NCBI RefSeq assembly: GCF_001514195.1
Contig: NZ_KQ948735.1
Span: 547,413-611,412, forward strand
DNA length: 64,000 bases
Direction of reading: 5' to 3'
Origin: Streptomyces griseorubiginosus
Lineage (GTDB): Bacteria > Actinomycetota > Actinomycetes > Streptomycetales > Streptomycetaceae
The notes beneath the pieces are model-generated. The model saw only the letters and a list, made by a program, of their open reading frames with translations, did no database searches and was not told the DNA's origin. A program made the translations under genes and the position numbers. Positions 8,144 to 16,737 of the stretch are shown in pieces (position 1 is the stretch's first letter; each line of letters opens with the position of its first letter).

Positions 8144-8488
8144 ATGACCGCCTACGCCATAGCCCACCTCCGCGCAGCCACCCCGCACCCCGAGATCGCC
8201 GAGTACATCGAGCGCATCAGCGGGACCTTCGAGCCGTACGGCGGACGCTTTCTCGTGCACGGGACACAGCACGAGGTGCGGGAGGGGGAGTGGCCCGGGC
8301 ACGTCGTGGTGATCGGGTTCCCCGGGATCGGCGAGGCGCGGGCCTGGTGGGAGTCCGCCGCGTACCAGGAGATCGCGCCGCTGCGTTCGCGCCACATCCA
8401 GGGCGACATCATCCTCGTCGAGGGCGTTCCCGAGGGTTACGACCCGACGGTCACCGCGAAGGCCATGCGGGACGCCCTCTCCTCGTAG
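8144..8488 (+). CDS. DUF1330 family protein
   Basis: 114 residues from ATG 8144 with ACGGAGGA ahead of it. It matches the small ferredoxin-like DUF1330 fold: AYAIAHLRAATPHPEIAEYIERI at the start, GRFLVHGTQHEVREGEW in the middle and IGFPGIGEARAWWESAAYQEIAPLR towards the end. These dimeric alpha-beta-barrel proteins are of unknown function and are sometimes found with oxidative or quinone metabolism. It stands alone here, 57 bp before the toxin-operon start. Confidence 0.85.
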   Translation: MTAYAIAHLRAATPHPEIAEYIERISGTFEPYGGRFLVHGTQHEVREGEWPGHVVVIGFPGIGEARAWWESAAYQEIAPLRSRHIQGDIILVEGVPEGYDPTVTAKAMRDALSS

Positions 8489-8545
8489 CGGACGTGGGGG
8501 CTGTTGGATACTGGGGCGGCCGGCGTGCGGAAGGGGGAGGTTCGG

Positions 8546-9001
8546 GTGGCGGACGGACGTGAGGTGGATCAGGGGGAGTTGCTCGGTGTCGCGAAGGACG
8601 AGGAGCGGGCCCGCAGCCTGCTCCGCGCGCTGCGTACCCTGAGCACCGGGCCCGATCCGAAGCTGCGGGAGATGGCGAACGGCGTGCTGCGCGGCAGCCT
8701 CTCCGCCGAACAGGCCTTCACCGACCCGGAGTACACCGCCGCCCTGTTCTCCGGCGCCGACAAGGTCCGGCGGGCCGGGGAACTGCGCTCCGACGCCGAA
8801 GCCCGGGAAGCCGGCGCCCGCTTCGGGGAATGGCAGCGGGCCCGCGACGCGGAACAGGAACGTGAGGAGATGGATCCGGACGGGGCGTCGCAGGACCGGC
8901 GGAGCGCGGAACGGCCCGGCGTGCCGGGCGGTCCGGGCGGTCTCCGTGGGCCGGACCAACTCCACGGCCTCCGGCCCGGCAACCGCTTCGGCCCTCGCTG
9001 A
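8546..9001 (+). CDS. Small charged protein leading the toxin operon
   Basis: 151 residues from GTG 8546, chosen because GGGGGAGG lies 5 nt upstream; in-frame codons before it lack any ribosome site. The N-terminal 90 residues are helical (LLGVAKDEERARSLLRALRTLS, LREMANGVLRGSLSAEQAF) and the last 60 are disordered, rich in Arg, Gly, Pro and acidic residues. It precedes a CpnT-like protein and a nuclease toxin on the same strand. Small helical proteins in this position often act as secretion partners or chaperones of type VII effectors; that role is inferred from context only. Confidence 0.6.
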   Translation: MADGREVDQGELLGVAKDEERARSLLRALRTLSTGPDPKLREMANGVLRGSLSAEQAFTDPEYTAALFSGADKVRRAGELRSDAEAREAGARFGEWQRARDAEQEREEMDPDGASQDRRSAERPGVPGGPGGLRGPDQLHGLRPGNRFGPR

Positions 9002-9153
9002 ACCGCCGCTCCTCCAGGGGTACTTGACATCCCCACCCGCATCGACAACCCCTCTCCCTCCCGTCACCCCGGCAAATCGGCGTCCCCGTAGTAAAGTTCG
9101 GCCGTCGTCAGCGTGACCTGAAATGGTCCTGCCAAGACAAAGGGGGAACGCGC

Positions 9154-9840
9154 ATGGGGGTCGTGCTGCCCGACGAGGCGGCCTGGGTGCTGGATCTCAT
9201 CGGCGTCGAGTGGCCCAACGTCGACGAGGACGACTACCGCGACATGGCCGACGGCCTGCGGTCGTTCGCCTCGCAGATGCGGTCCGGCAAGGACGCCACG
9301 GCGAGCGTCGTCAACGAGTTCCTGGAGGGGAACGAGGGCATCGCGACCGCCGCCTTCCAGCAGCACTGGGGCAAGGTCAGCGACGTACACCTGGAACGTC
9401 TCGGCGAGGCCGCCGACCTCGGGGCCATGGCCCTCGACGGGGCCGCCGTCGCCGTGGCCGGGGCCAAGGTGGCCGCCATCGTCCAACTCGGCATCCTCGC
9501 CGCCGAGATCATCGCCGCCCAGGCCGCCGCGCCCTTCACCCTCGGCCTCTCCGAGGTCGGCGCGCTCGGCGCCACGCAGGCCACCCGCCTCATCGTGCGA
9601 CGGCTGCTGAAGGAGGCGGAGCACATGCTCGTGGAGGAGCTGATGTCCGTCGCCATGGGCCCCGTCTACTCCGCGCTCGGCAACATGGCCACCGACCTCG
9701 TCCTCCAGCTCGGCGCCAACGCCGTGGGCCTCCAGGACGGTTACAGCCCCGGCAAGACCCTGCGCGCGGGCACCGAGGGATTCCAGGAAGGGCTCGACGG
9801 CACCACGGGGACCTTCTCCCAGAAGGGCGGCGCCGCGTGA
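9154..9840 (+). CDS. WXG100/CpnT-like N-terminal domain protein
   Basis: 228 residues from ATG 9154 behind AGGGGGAA. It opens like the N-terminal domain of CpnT-type polymorphic toxins (LPDEAAWVLDLIGVEWPNVDEDDYRDMA), has the helical turn with the family HW signature (AAFQQHWGKVSDVH) and a long Ala/Gly-rich hydrophobic helical stretch around residues 85-150. In most relatives this domain is fused to a C-terminal toxin; here it ends in SQKGGAA and the toxin is a separate gene whose GTG overlaps this stop (GTGA, 9837-9840). It probably serves as the export module for the next protein by a type VII-like route. No ESX secretion genes are in the window. Confidence 0.75.
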   Translation: MGVVLPDEAAWVLDLIGVEWPNVDEDDYRDMADGLRSFASQMRSGKDATASVVNEFLEGNEGIATAAFQQHWGKVSDVHLERLGEAADLGAMALDGAAVAVAGAKVAAIVQLGILAAEIIAAQAAAPFTLGLSEVGALGATQATRLIVRRLLKEAEHMLVEELMSVAMGPVYSALGNMATDLVLQLGANAVGLQDGYSPGKTLRAGTEGFQEGLDGTTGTFSQKGGAA

Positions 9841-10646
9841 GCGACACCGTACGCAGCGACAAGGACCTCCATGACCGGCTAGCCGACCGGATCACCTCGC
9901 AGGCCGACGAGCACGAGTCCGGCGCCCGCCCCCATCTGCGCCGCAGCCGGGCCGGGTTGAACCGCACCCGCGGCAAGGGCGCGCTCGCCGCGGCCGTCGA
10001 GACCGGCGCGGAGAAGATCCTCAGGGCCATCGAGGAGGCCGAGGACCAGCTCCACAAGCACCTCCAGGACGTGTCCAAGGGCGTGCGCGCCATGGGCGAC
10101 AACCACGCGCGCAACGACAAGAACATCGAGACGATGCTCCAGAGCATCGTCAAGCGCTCCCGCGACCAGGACGCCGTCCGGGACGGCGGCGGCATCGGCA
10201 AGGACCGCCCGGACACCACCAAGGACCCGCACACCGTCACCCTGGAGTGGAAGCCCGGCATGCCCAAGCCGGCCTTCGAACGCAAGGCACGGGCTCTGCA
10301 ACGGCTGGGCGAGGAAGGGAAGCTCTTCAAGTTCAAGGGCAGGACCTCGGACTATCGTGATTCGAAGATCACAGCGGACTACAAGGGCGCGCTGACCGCA
10401 CTGATCCACAGGAACCACAAGGACGACCCCGACTTCGCCAAGGAGGCGGCGGCAGCCGCCCGTAAGATGGAGCCCGACCACACCAATGAACTCCAGACCG
10501 GTGGTCCGGACGCGTGGCGTAACCTGCGGATGCTCGATCGGTTCACGAACCAGGACATCGGCAACGCGCAGATACGGCAACAGATCAAGGATCTTCCGGA
10601 CGGCAATCCCATCAGCATCGACATAAAGTGGTGGCCAGATGACTAG
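9837..10646 (+). CDS. Predicted HNH-type nuclease toxin
   Basis: 269 residues, GTG start inside the previous gene's stop, so translation is coupled. The first ~110 residues are helical and charged, with a coiled-coil-like segment (AVETGAEKILRAIEEAEDQLHKHL). The C-terminal ~70 residues hold an HNH-like signature: the DH pair in MEPDHTNELQTGGPDAWRN, followed by NLRMLDRFTNQDIGNAQIRQQI, matching polymorphic-toxin nucleases whose conserved core reads D-H-x-x-E-L-Q-x-G-G then R-N-L. The His and Asn should bind metal and activate water. Overlap with the CpnT-like gene upstream and SUKH-type immunity genes downstream support a contact-dependent DNase. Activity is inferred. Confidence 0.75.
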   Translation: MSDTVRSDKDLHDRLADRITSQADEHESGARPHLRRSRAGLNRTRGKGALAAAVETGAEKILRAIEEAEDQLHKHLQDVSKGVRAMGDNHARNDKNIETMLQSIVKRSRDQDAVRDGGGIGKDRPDTTKDPHTVTLEWKPGMPKPAFERKARALQRLGEEGKLFKFKGRTSDYRDSKITADYKGALTALIHRNHKDDPDFAKEAAAAARKMEPDHTNELQTGGPDAWRNLRMLDRFTNQDIGNAQIRQQIKDLPDGNPISIDIKWWPDD

Positions 10647-11193
10647 CGCGAGCCCGGCGTCGTCCCGTCTGATCGCGACGGTGGACGCCCTGCGGGCGGC
10701 GCTGAAGGAAAGTCCGGACGTGCTCTCGTTCACGCTCGGCGGGACGATCGACGAGGAGACGGCCGCTGCCGCGGAGGCCGACGGGGTGCCGCGGGAGTTC
10801 CTGGACTTCTGCCGGGTGCTCGACGGCGCGAGCTGCGGACCGTCCGTGCAGCTCTTCGGTCTGGACGAGGCGGAGGAACACCAGTTCTACTGCGAGCCGG
10901 TGGTCGACTCCCCGTTGGACCTGTCCCCGCACAAGCTGTTCTGCATCGGGATGACCAACCAGACGCCGGTCTTCCTCGATCGCGCGAGTGGCGCCGTCCT
11001 CGGTATCCCGGCCGAGCACTGGGAGTGGGTCGACGCGGAGCGCTTCGACCAGCTCGCCCCCGGCGTGGAGGCGTACTTCCTGGAGCGACTGGCCACGTTC
11101 GACGAGTACAAGCGGTTGGCGCTGGTCGACGACGAGCTGGTGGAGTACGACGACTGGCTGAAGCTGCTGCGACGCGCCGGCCTCAGCGGCTGA
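10639..11193 (+). CDS. SMI1/KNR4 (SUKH)-like immunity protein
   Basis: 184 residues; the ATG lies 8 bp inside the toxin's 3' end. The sequence fits the SUKH fold: VPREFLDFCRVLDGASCGPSVQLFG in the first half, then KLFCIGMTNQTPVFLDRASGAVLGIP and an acidic, aromatic C-terminus (VEYDDWLKLL). It is strongly acidic, as expected of a nuclease-neutralising protein. SUKH proteins are the commonest immunity family for nuclease toxins, and the overlap with the toxin makes this the likely cognate antidote. Confidence 0.75.
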   Translation: MTSASPASSRLIATVDALRAALKESPDVLSFTLGGTIDEETAAAAEADGVPREFLDFCRVLDGASCGPSVQLFGLDEAEEHQFYCEPVVDSPLDLSPHKLFCIGMTNQTPVFLDRASGAVLGIPAEHWEWVDAERFDQLAPGVEAYFLERLATFDEYKRLALVDDELVEYDDWLKLLRRAGLSG

Positions 11194-11221
11194 CGCGGGA
11201 CGGAAGGGGAGAAGGGGACGC

Positions 11222-11752
11222 ATGGCCACCCATGACGAGATGACGGAGCTGTTCGGCGCGGACCGCGTGGTCACGCTGGACCGTGCCGTCGCCGAGGAGC
11301 ACGGACTGTCCGAGGCCGACGCCGAGGTGCTGTGCGAGGTCGGTCTGCCGAAGTTCGTCGACGTGCTGTTCACCCTCGACACCGCCGACGAGGGGCCCGA
11401 CCCCTTCACGGTGGTGCCGGTCGCCGCGGGCGGCGAGGAGACCCACATCCTCGTCCTGGGCGGCCCCACCGACGACCCCGAGATGCGCTATTGCCTCGAC
11501 CTGGACCGCGGTTACGTCATCCTGCTCTCCTTCGACGAGGAGCCGAGCGCCGAGATCGCCAACCGCACCCTCGCCGACCTCGTCGAATTCCTGTACCGCT
11601 TCGCCCTGCGCGCCAAGCACCTGGAGCGGGCCGCACTCCAGGACCGCGCCCCGTACACGGACAAGCTCGTCGAGTACCTCAAGGCCCGAGACCCGTACGC
11701 CTTCGCCCAGCCGGACAGCTGGTGGTCGATGGTCTTCGAACAGGTCGGCTGA
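11222..11752 (+). CDS. SUKH-4 family immunity protein
   Basis: 176 residues from ATG 11222, 28 bp after the first immunity gene and behind GGAAGGGGAGAAGGGG. The order of motifs matches SUKH-4: LPKFVDVLFTLD near residue 45, then ILVLGGPTDDPEMRYCLDLDRGYVILLSF and TLADLVEFLYRFALRAKHLER. It is acidic and soluble. A second SUKH gene behind one toxin suggests either double protection or an orphan antidote kept against toxins of neighbours. It ends 3-4 bp before the remnant of a broken hydrolase gene on the other strand, which marks the right edge of the module. Confidence 0.75.
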   Translation: MATHDEMTELFGADRVVTLDRAVAEEHGLSEADAEVLCEVGLPKFVDVLFTLDTADEGPDPFTVVPVAAGGEETHILVLGGPTDDPEMRYCLDLDRGYVILLSFDEEPSAEIANRTLADLVEFLYRFALRAKHLERAALQDRAPYTDKLVEYLKARDPYAFAQPDSWWSMVFEQVG

Positions 11753-11755
11753 GCC

Positions 11756-12453
11756 CTGGGGCTCTGCATCCGTACGAGTCCGGCTCCGAGGGAGTTCGTG
11801 AGGGACTCCGCCACCTGCATCAGGGGGAGATTCACCTGGTCGTGGTACGCCGTCGGCGCGTCCTCCCAGTTCCTGCAGATCACTGAACGGCCACACTGAG
11901 CCCTGGCTCACTGGAAGCGGGATCTCGGCCTCCCAGATCAGCCGAACCCGCAACGCAGCGGCGGCACCGGCAGTCCGACACTCTCCGTGGACTCCCGCAG
12001 GAACCGCTCCGGGGTGACCTCGGCCGCGGCCGTCGGTGGGAGGTCTCGTACCCGGTCGAGGAGGTCCGCGACCAGGGGACGGTCGGCCGCCGCCGTGAAG
12101 GCCGAGGGCTGGATCAGGGCGAGGGAGCGGAGCAGGTCGGGGCGGCGCGCGGCGGCGAGGAGCGCGACGACACCCCCGTTGCCGTGCCCGACGAGGTGTG
12201 CGCCGGTGCCGAGCAGCCCTACGACGTCCTCGGCGTCCACCTCGAAGTCGCTCCGCGCGGTGTCCGGGCTGTCGCCGTACCCCCGGCGGTCCATCAGGAG
12301 CAGCCGTCGGTCCGCGGCGAGGGGCCGCTGGCCGGCGAAACCGTACTCGGGGTCGTCCCCCCAGGTGAAGATGTTGTGGACGAAGAGCGCCGGGGTGGCC
12401 GCCCCGCCGCCGCTCCGGTCGTCCCACACCGTCACGTGCACATCGGTCACCAT
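11756..12453 (-). pseudogene. Frameshifted, truncated alpha/beta-hydrolase
   Basis: The first 171 codons (12453 to 11938) encode an alpha/beta-hydrolase N-terminus (LFVHNIFTWGDDPEYGF, MDRRGYGDSPDTARSDFEVDAEDVV) ending prematurely at LRCGFG. The missing C-terminal half can be read in the other two frames just downstream: RVRLIWEAEIPLPV (about 11960-11910), then VICRNWEDAPTAYHDQ continuing to about 11756 with high third-position GC. At least two frame changes are therefore needed, and the part with the catalytic His is gone where the SUKH-4 gene ends. The nucleophile elbow reads GHGNGG, with Asn where a Ser is expected. Best explained as a gene decaying at the edge of the inserted toxin-immunity module. 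Confidence 0.7.
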
Positions 12454-12497
12454 CGCACACCGGTCAGCATTGCACCCTGGTCACCCGCGGCCGCCGG

Positions 12498-14183
12498 TCA
12501 GCCGACCTGCCCCATCCCCGCCGCGTTCGGCCAGCTCTGCGCGTTGGGCCAGCCGGTGGCGGGCGCGGTCGACAGTTCCTCCGGACCGGTGGGCGCCGGG
12601 GCCGTCATGCCCCGCACCTGGGCAGCGGTGAGGCCGCCACGGGCCGGTACCCCGGGGGGCGTCGGTCCGACCGGCGCGCCGAAGGGCATCGGTGCCGGAG
12701 CGGGCGGGGCGGGTGCCGGTACCGGCATGGGAGGCGCGACAGGGGCAGGGGCAGGAACCGGGGTCGGTATCGGGGCCGGTGCCGGCATCTGGGCGGGCGT
12801 CGGCATCTGGGCCGGCGCGGGCATCCCCGCGCCCATGGACTGCGCCCCCATGGACGGGGCCCCCATCGACGCCGCCGCGGCCACCGCGACCGGCGCCGGC
12901 TGCGCGACCGGCATCGGCATGCCGCCCCCCACCGAGCCGCCGCCGACGGCCATCGCCGCCAGACCCTGCATTCCGGCCCCGTTGGTCTGTCCGACCAGCC
13001 GGTCCACTGCCGCCGTACCCGAGCTGTAGCTGGTCCCTTGAGCGAGCTCGGGCACGGCGGCTCCCCTCCTGGTCCCGTAGAGCACCTGTTCCAGGCCGGA
13101 CACCAGGCGACGCACGTCCACCTGGGGGCGCACCACGAGCCGCAGGAAGCGGCTGGAAGAACCGATCTTGTTGCCGCACTCGCGGACGAGGATGCGGTGC
13201 TCGGAGAGCATCCGGTCCCGCACCACGGTCCCCTCGGCGCCGACCGGCAGGCGCACGAAGAGGAAGTTGCCCTGCGAGGGGTAGACGGTCAGGCCGGGCA
13301 GCGCGGCCAGCTGGCTCGCCATGTCGAGACGGTCCCGGCGGACCTGGTGCAGGCTCTGCGCGTACTCGGCGCCGTGCTCCTTGAGCATGAACACCACGTA
13401 CTCGGCGAAGGCGTTGAGGTTCCACTTCGGCAGCATCGAGCGGACCCGGCCCGCGAGGGAGGGGTTGGCGACCATGTAGCCGAAGCGGATGCCGTGCAGG
13501 CCGAAGTTCTTGCCGAGGCTGCGCAGCACGATGACGTTCGGCCGGACCATCGCCTCCTGGACGACGCTCGGCTCCTGCTCGGCGTCCGCGAACTCCAGGA
13601 ACGACTCGTCGATGACGATGAGGTCCAGGTCGGCCATCGCGTCCATGAACTGCACGAGCGCGTGCTTGTGGAGGAAGCCGCCGTCGGGGTTGTTCGGATT
13701 GCAGATGACCGCGACCCGTGTCCCCCGGGTGCGTATGAAATCGGCGTACTGCGCGAGGTCCAGGGCGAATCCGCTGGACTCCTGGAGCGGGAACATGTCG
13801 ACCCGCTTGCCGGTCTCCATCGGCTGGTCGGTCCAGCGGCCGAAGGTGGGCACCGGCACGGCGAGCGACTCACGGACCAGCAGATGGTCGATCCACGTGA
13901 TCAGTTCGGTCGAGCCGTTGCCCATCGCCACGGCCTGCGGCGGCAGTTGGAGCAGGTTGCACAGCTCGGCGGTGATCGTGTCGGCGCTGCTCGGGTAGTA
14001 GGTGATGATGTCCTTCAGCCGCGCGGCCATGGTGTCCATCATCGCCGGAGTGGGAAAGTAGGGATTGCAGGGGATGCAGAAGTCCACCGGCCCTACCCCG
14101 TCCCCGCCCTCGCGCGTCAGCGCCGCCATCGACGGGCTGTGCGCGGCAGAGCTGCGGAACAACGAGGTGACGTTGTCGGCCAT
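12498..14183 (-). CDS. PLP-dependent aminotransferase with low-complexity C-terminal tail
   Basis: 561 residues from ATG 14183, selected because GGAGG lies 4 nt upstream; an upstream in-frame ATG at 14234 has no ribosome site. Residues 1-390 are a fold-type I class I/II aminotransferase close to HisC/CobD-like proteins: GNGSTELI, CNPNNPDGG, IDESFLEF and the PLP-lysine motif SLGKNFGLHGIRFGY. After about residue 400 comes a tail rich in Ala, Pro, Met and Gly with repeats such as MPAPAQMPTPAQ and PAPAPIPTP, then a short conserved-looking end (GLTAAQVRGMTAP). The tail is not part of the catalytic fold. Substrate unknown. Confidence 0.85.
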   Translation of the reverse strand: MADNVTSLFRSSAAHSPSMAALTREGGDGVGPVDFCIPCNPYFPTPAMMDTMAARLKDIITYYPSSADTITAELCNLLQLPPQAVAMGNGSTELITWIDHLLVRESLAVPVPTFGRWTDQPMETGKRVDMFPLQESSGFALDLAQYADFIRTRGTRVAVICNPNNPDGGFLHKHALVQFMDAMADLDLIVIDESFLEFADAEQEPSVVQEAMVRPNVIVLRSLGKNFGLHGIRFGYMVANPSLAGRVRSMLPKWNLNAFAEYVVFMLKEHGAEYAQSLHQVRRDRLDMASQLAALPGLTVYPSQGNFLFVRLPVGAEGTVVRDRMLSEHRILVRECGNKIGSSSRFLRLVVRPQVDVRRLVSGLEQVLYGTRRGAAVPELAQGTSYSSGTAAVDRLVGQTNGAGMQGLAAMAVGGGSVGGGMPMPVAQPAPVAVAAAASMGAPSMGAQSMGAGMPAPAQMPTPAQMPAPAPIPTPVPAPAPVAPPMPVPAPAPPAPAPMPFGAPVGPTPPGVPARGGLTAAQVRGMTAPAPTGPEELSTAPATGWPNAQSWPNAAGMGQVG

Positions 14184-14358
14184 GGAACCTCCGTATGGGG
14201 CGGGTCCGGCGGGGACGTCCGGGCCCGTCGTCATTGGGTGGCCCGCGCGGGGGAGCACGGGCCGCCCCTACATACGGATGCCTGCGTGGCGCCGTTCAAC
14301 GGGTGTGAAAGAAGTGTGAGTTCGGGAACCCCCAGCCCGATTACCTCATCAGGCCAGG

Positions 14359-15405
14359 TCAGGCGCCGAATGTGTGGATCGTCGTGGACCGGTGCTGCCG
14401 GCCCGGCCGCAGCACCGTGGACGGGAACGACGGGTGGTTCGGCGAGTCCGGGAAGTGCTGGGTCTCCAGGCACAGGGCGTCGCCCTGACGGTAGGTGCGG
14501 CCGGAGGGGCCGACCAGGGTGCCGTCGAGGAAGTTGCCCGAGTAGAACTGGAGCCCCGGCTCGGTGGTGGCGATCTTCAGGGTGCGGCCGGACGCCGGGT
14601 CGCGCAGGGTCGCGACGTGCTCGGGCTCGGCCGTGATCCCCTTGTCCAGCACCCAGTTGTGGTCGTAGCCCTTGGCGGCGAGCAACTGGGGGTGTCCGGT
14701 GCGCAGGTCCCGGCCGATCGGCTTGCTCTCGCGGAAGTCGAAGGGGGTGCCGTCGACCGGCGCCAGTTCACCGGTCGGGATCAGCCCCGGGTCGGTGGGT
14801 GTCCAGCGGGAGGCGGCGATCGCGAGCTCGTGGTCCGCGATCGTGCCGCTGCCCTCGCCCGCGAGGTTCCAGTAGACGTGGCTGGTGAGGTTGACGACGG
14901 TGGCCCTGTCGGTGGTGGCCTCGTAGTCGATGCGCCAGTCGCCGTGCTCGGTGAGGGTGTAGGTCACCGTCGCCGTGAGGGTGCCCGGGTAGCCCATCTC
15001 GCCGTCGACCGAGGTGTAGGACAGGTGCAGGCCGACGTCCGAGCCCTTGGCGAACGGCTCGACGTCCCACACCCGCCGGTCGAAGCCCTCGGCACCGCCG
15101 TGCAGGCTGTTCTCGCCGTCGTCGACGGAGAGTTGGTATGTCTCGCCGTCCAGGGTGAAGCGGCCCTTGCCGATCCGGTTGCCGTACCGGCCGATCAGCG
15201 CGCCGAAGTACGGGCTGGAGGCGACGTAGTCCTCGATCCGGGCGAGGCCCGCACAGACATTGGCGTACCGGCCGTGCCGGTCGGGGACTTCCAGCGACCG
15301 CACGATCCCGCCGTACGACAGGACTTCGAGGCGGGTGCCGCCGTTCTCCAGCGACCAGCTGTGGATCTCGGTGCCGTCGGCGAGCTCGCCGAAGAGCGTC
15401 TTCAC
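14359..15405 (-). CDS. Galactose mutarotase (aldose 1-epimerase)
   Basis: 348 residues from GTG 15405, chosen for the GAGGAGAG about 9-10 nt upstream; a codon at 15441 would start inside that sequence. It interconverts alpha and beta anomers of galactose and related aldoses. Family motifs: [21 protein letters not shown], the substrate-binding ENSLHGG with catalytic His, SHVYWNL with the second catalytic His, and the catalytic Glu in [12 protein letters not shown]. It lies 87 bp downstream of the ChvE/GguAB-type operon on the same strand, so it probably belongs to that transcription unit. A second mutarotase is at 41478. Confidence 0.92.
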   Translation of the reverse strand: MKTLFGELADGTEIHSWSLENGGTRLEVLSYGGIVRSLEVPDRHGRYANVCAGLARIEDYVASSPYFGALIGRYGNRIGKGRFTLDGETYQLSVDDGENSLHGGAEGFDRRVWDVEPFAKGSDVGLHLSYTSVDGEMGYPGTLTATVTYTLTEHGDWRIDYEATTDRATVVNLTSHVYWNLAGEGSGTIADHELAIAASRWTPTDPGLIPTGELAPVDGTPFDFRESKPIGRDLRTGHPQLLAAKGYDHNWVLDKGITAEPEHVATLRDPASGRTLKIATTEPGLQFYSGNFLDGTLVGPSGRTYRQGDALCLETQHFPDSPNHPSFPSTVLRPGRQHRSTTIHTFGA

Positions 15406-15492
15406 CGGCTTTGCTCTCCTCTCATGGGAAGGGGCCCTCATGGGAAGGGCCCCGCCTCGCGGCGGGGCCCGATCCGACCGGGTCGATCGGGT

Positions 15493-16737
15493 CTACGAAC
15501 CGGACTTGCGCTTGTTCCACACGTCGAAGCCGACCGCGGCCAGCAGGGCGAGGCCCTTGATGACCTGCTGCCAGTCGGTGCCGACGCTCAGGAGGTTCAT
15601 GCCGTTGTTCAGCACACCGAGGACGAGACCACCGATGATCGCGCCGAGGACGGTGCCCACACCGCCGCTCATGGACGCGCCACCGATGAACGACGAGGCG
15701 ATGGCCTCGAGTTCGAAGTTCAGGCCCGCCTTAGGGGAGGCCGCGTTCAGACGGGCGGCGACCACCAGACCCGCCAGCGCCGCGAGCACGCCCATGTTCA
15801 GGAAGACGAGGAAGGTGACCTTCTTGTCCTTGACGCCGGACAGCTTCGCGGCCGGCAGGTTGCCGCCGATCGCGTAGATGTGCCGGCCGAAGACCGCGTT
15901 GCGCATGACATAGCCGTAGCCGACCACCAGCGCGCCGAGGACGATCAGGATGATCGGCGCGCCCTGGTAGCTGGCGAGCAGCATCGTGACCGCGAGGATC
16001 GCCGCGGCGATCGCGACGAGCTTGAGCAGGAAGGCGTTCCTGGGCAGCACGTCCAGCGCGAACTCCTGCTGGCGCTTGCGGTCGCGGACCTCCTGGTAGA
16101 TCACGAAGGCCAGCAGCGCGAAACCGAGCAGCAGGGTGAGGTTGTGGTAGTTGGTGTTCGGGCCGACCTCGGGCAGGAAGCCGTTGCCGAGCTTCTGGAG
16201 TCCGTCCGGGAAGGGGCCGAGGGTCTGGCCCTCCAGCAGGATCTCCGTCAGACCGCGGAAGAGCAGCATGCCCGCCAGGGTCACGATGAACGACGGTATG
16301 CCGAGATACGCGATCAGATAGCCCTGCACCGAGCCCGCGACCGCGCCCACCACCAGGGTCAGCACCAGCGCGAGCGGCCAGGGCACGTCGTGCTGCACGG
16401 TCAGCACGGCCGCGAAGGCGCCCACGAACGCGGTCAGCGAACCGACCGACAGGTCGATGTGCCCCGCGATGATCACCAGCATCATGCCGATCGCGAGGAT
16501 CAGGATGTAGCTGTTCTGGAGCACCAGGTTGGAGACGTTGCGCGGCAGCAGCAGGTCGCCGTCGGTCCACACCGCGAACAGGGCGACGATCAGGCCGAGC
16601 GCGATCAGCATGCCGTACTGCCGCATGTTGCGGCGCAGTCCGCCGACCATCAGCTGGAGCAGGCCCTCGTCGGAGGACGACCCCCCGCCCTTGCCGGGCG
16701 GCACCGCGGCCGGAACCTTCGTCACATCGGTGCTCAT
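15493..16737 (-). CDS. Sugar ABC transporter permease, GguB/XylH type
   Basis: 414 residues. A hydrophilic N-terminal 35 residues is followed by about ten transmembrane helices; the BPD-type-2 (ribose/xylose) signature [21 protein letters not shown] lies near residue 100 and the second [18 protein letters not shown] near 160. The length over 400 and the extra cytoplasmic segment [12 protein letters not shown] match the xylose/multiple-sugar branch (XylH, GguB) rather than RbsC. Its ATG overlaps the stop of the ATPase gene (16734-16737). It forms the membrane channel of the operon with the genes at 16734 and 18335. Confidence 0.92.
   Translation of the reverse strand: MSTDVTKVPAAVPPGKGGGSSSDEGLLQLMVGGLRRNMRQYGMLIALGLIVALFAVWTDGDLLLPRNVSNLVLQNSYILILAIGMMLVIIAGHIDLSVGSLTAFVGAFAAVLTVQHDVPWPLALVLTLVVGAVAGSVQGYLIAYLGIPSFIVTLAGMLLFRGLTEILLEGQTLGPFPDGLQKLGNGFLPEVGPNTNYHNLTLLLGFALLAFVIYQEVRDRKRQQEFALDVLPRNAFLLKLVAIAAAILAVTMLLASYQGAPIILIVLGALVVGYGYVMRNAVFGRHIYAIGGNLPAAKLSGVKDKKVTFLVFLNMGVLAALAGLVVAARLNAASPKAGLNFELEAIASSFIGGASMSGGVGTVLGAIIGGLVLGVLNNGMNLLSVGTDWQQVIKGLALLAAVGFDVWNKRKSGS

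Noticed and set aside
8546..11752. Prophage or integrative element
   Set aside because: No integrase, att-like repeats, tRNA or phage structural genes flank the module.
11222..11752. Alternative coding frames overlapping the SUKH-4 gene
   Set aside because: They are Arg/Pro/Ser-rich shadow frames; only the annotated frame resembles a known family and has a ribosome site.
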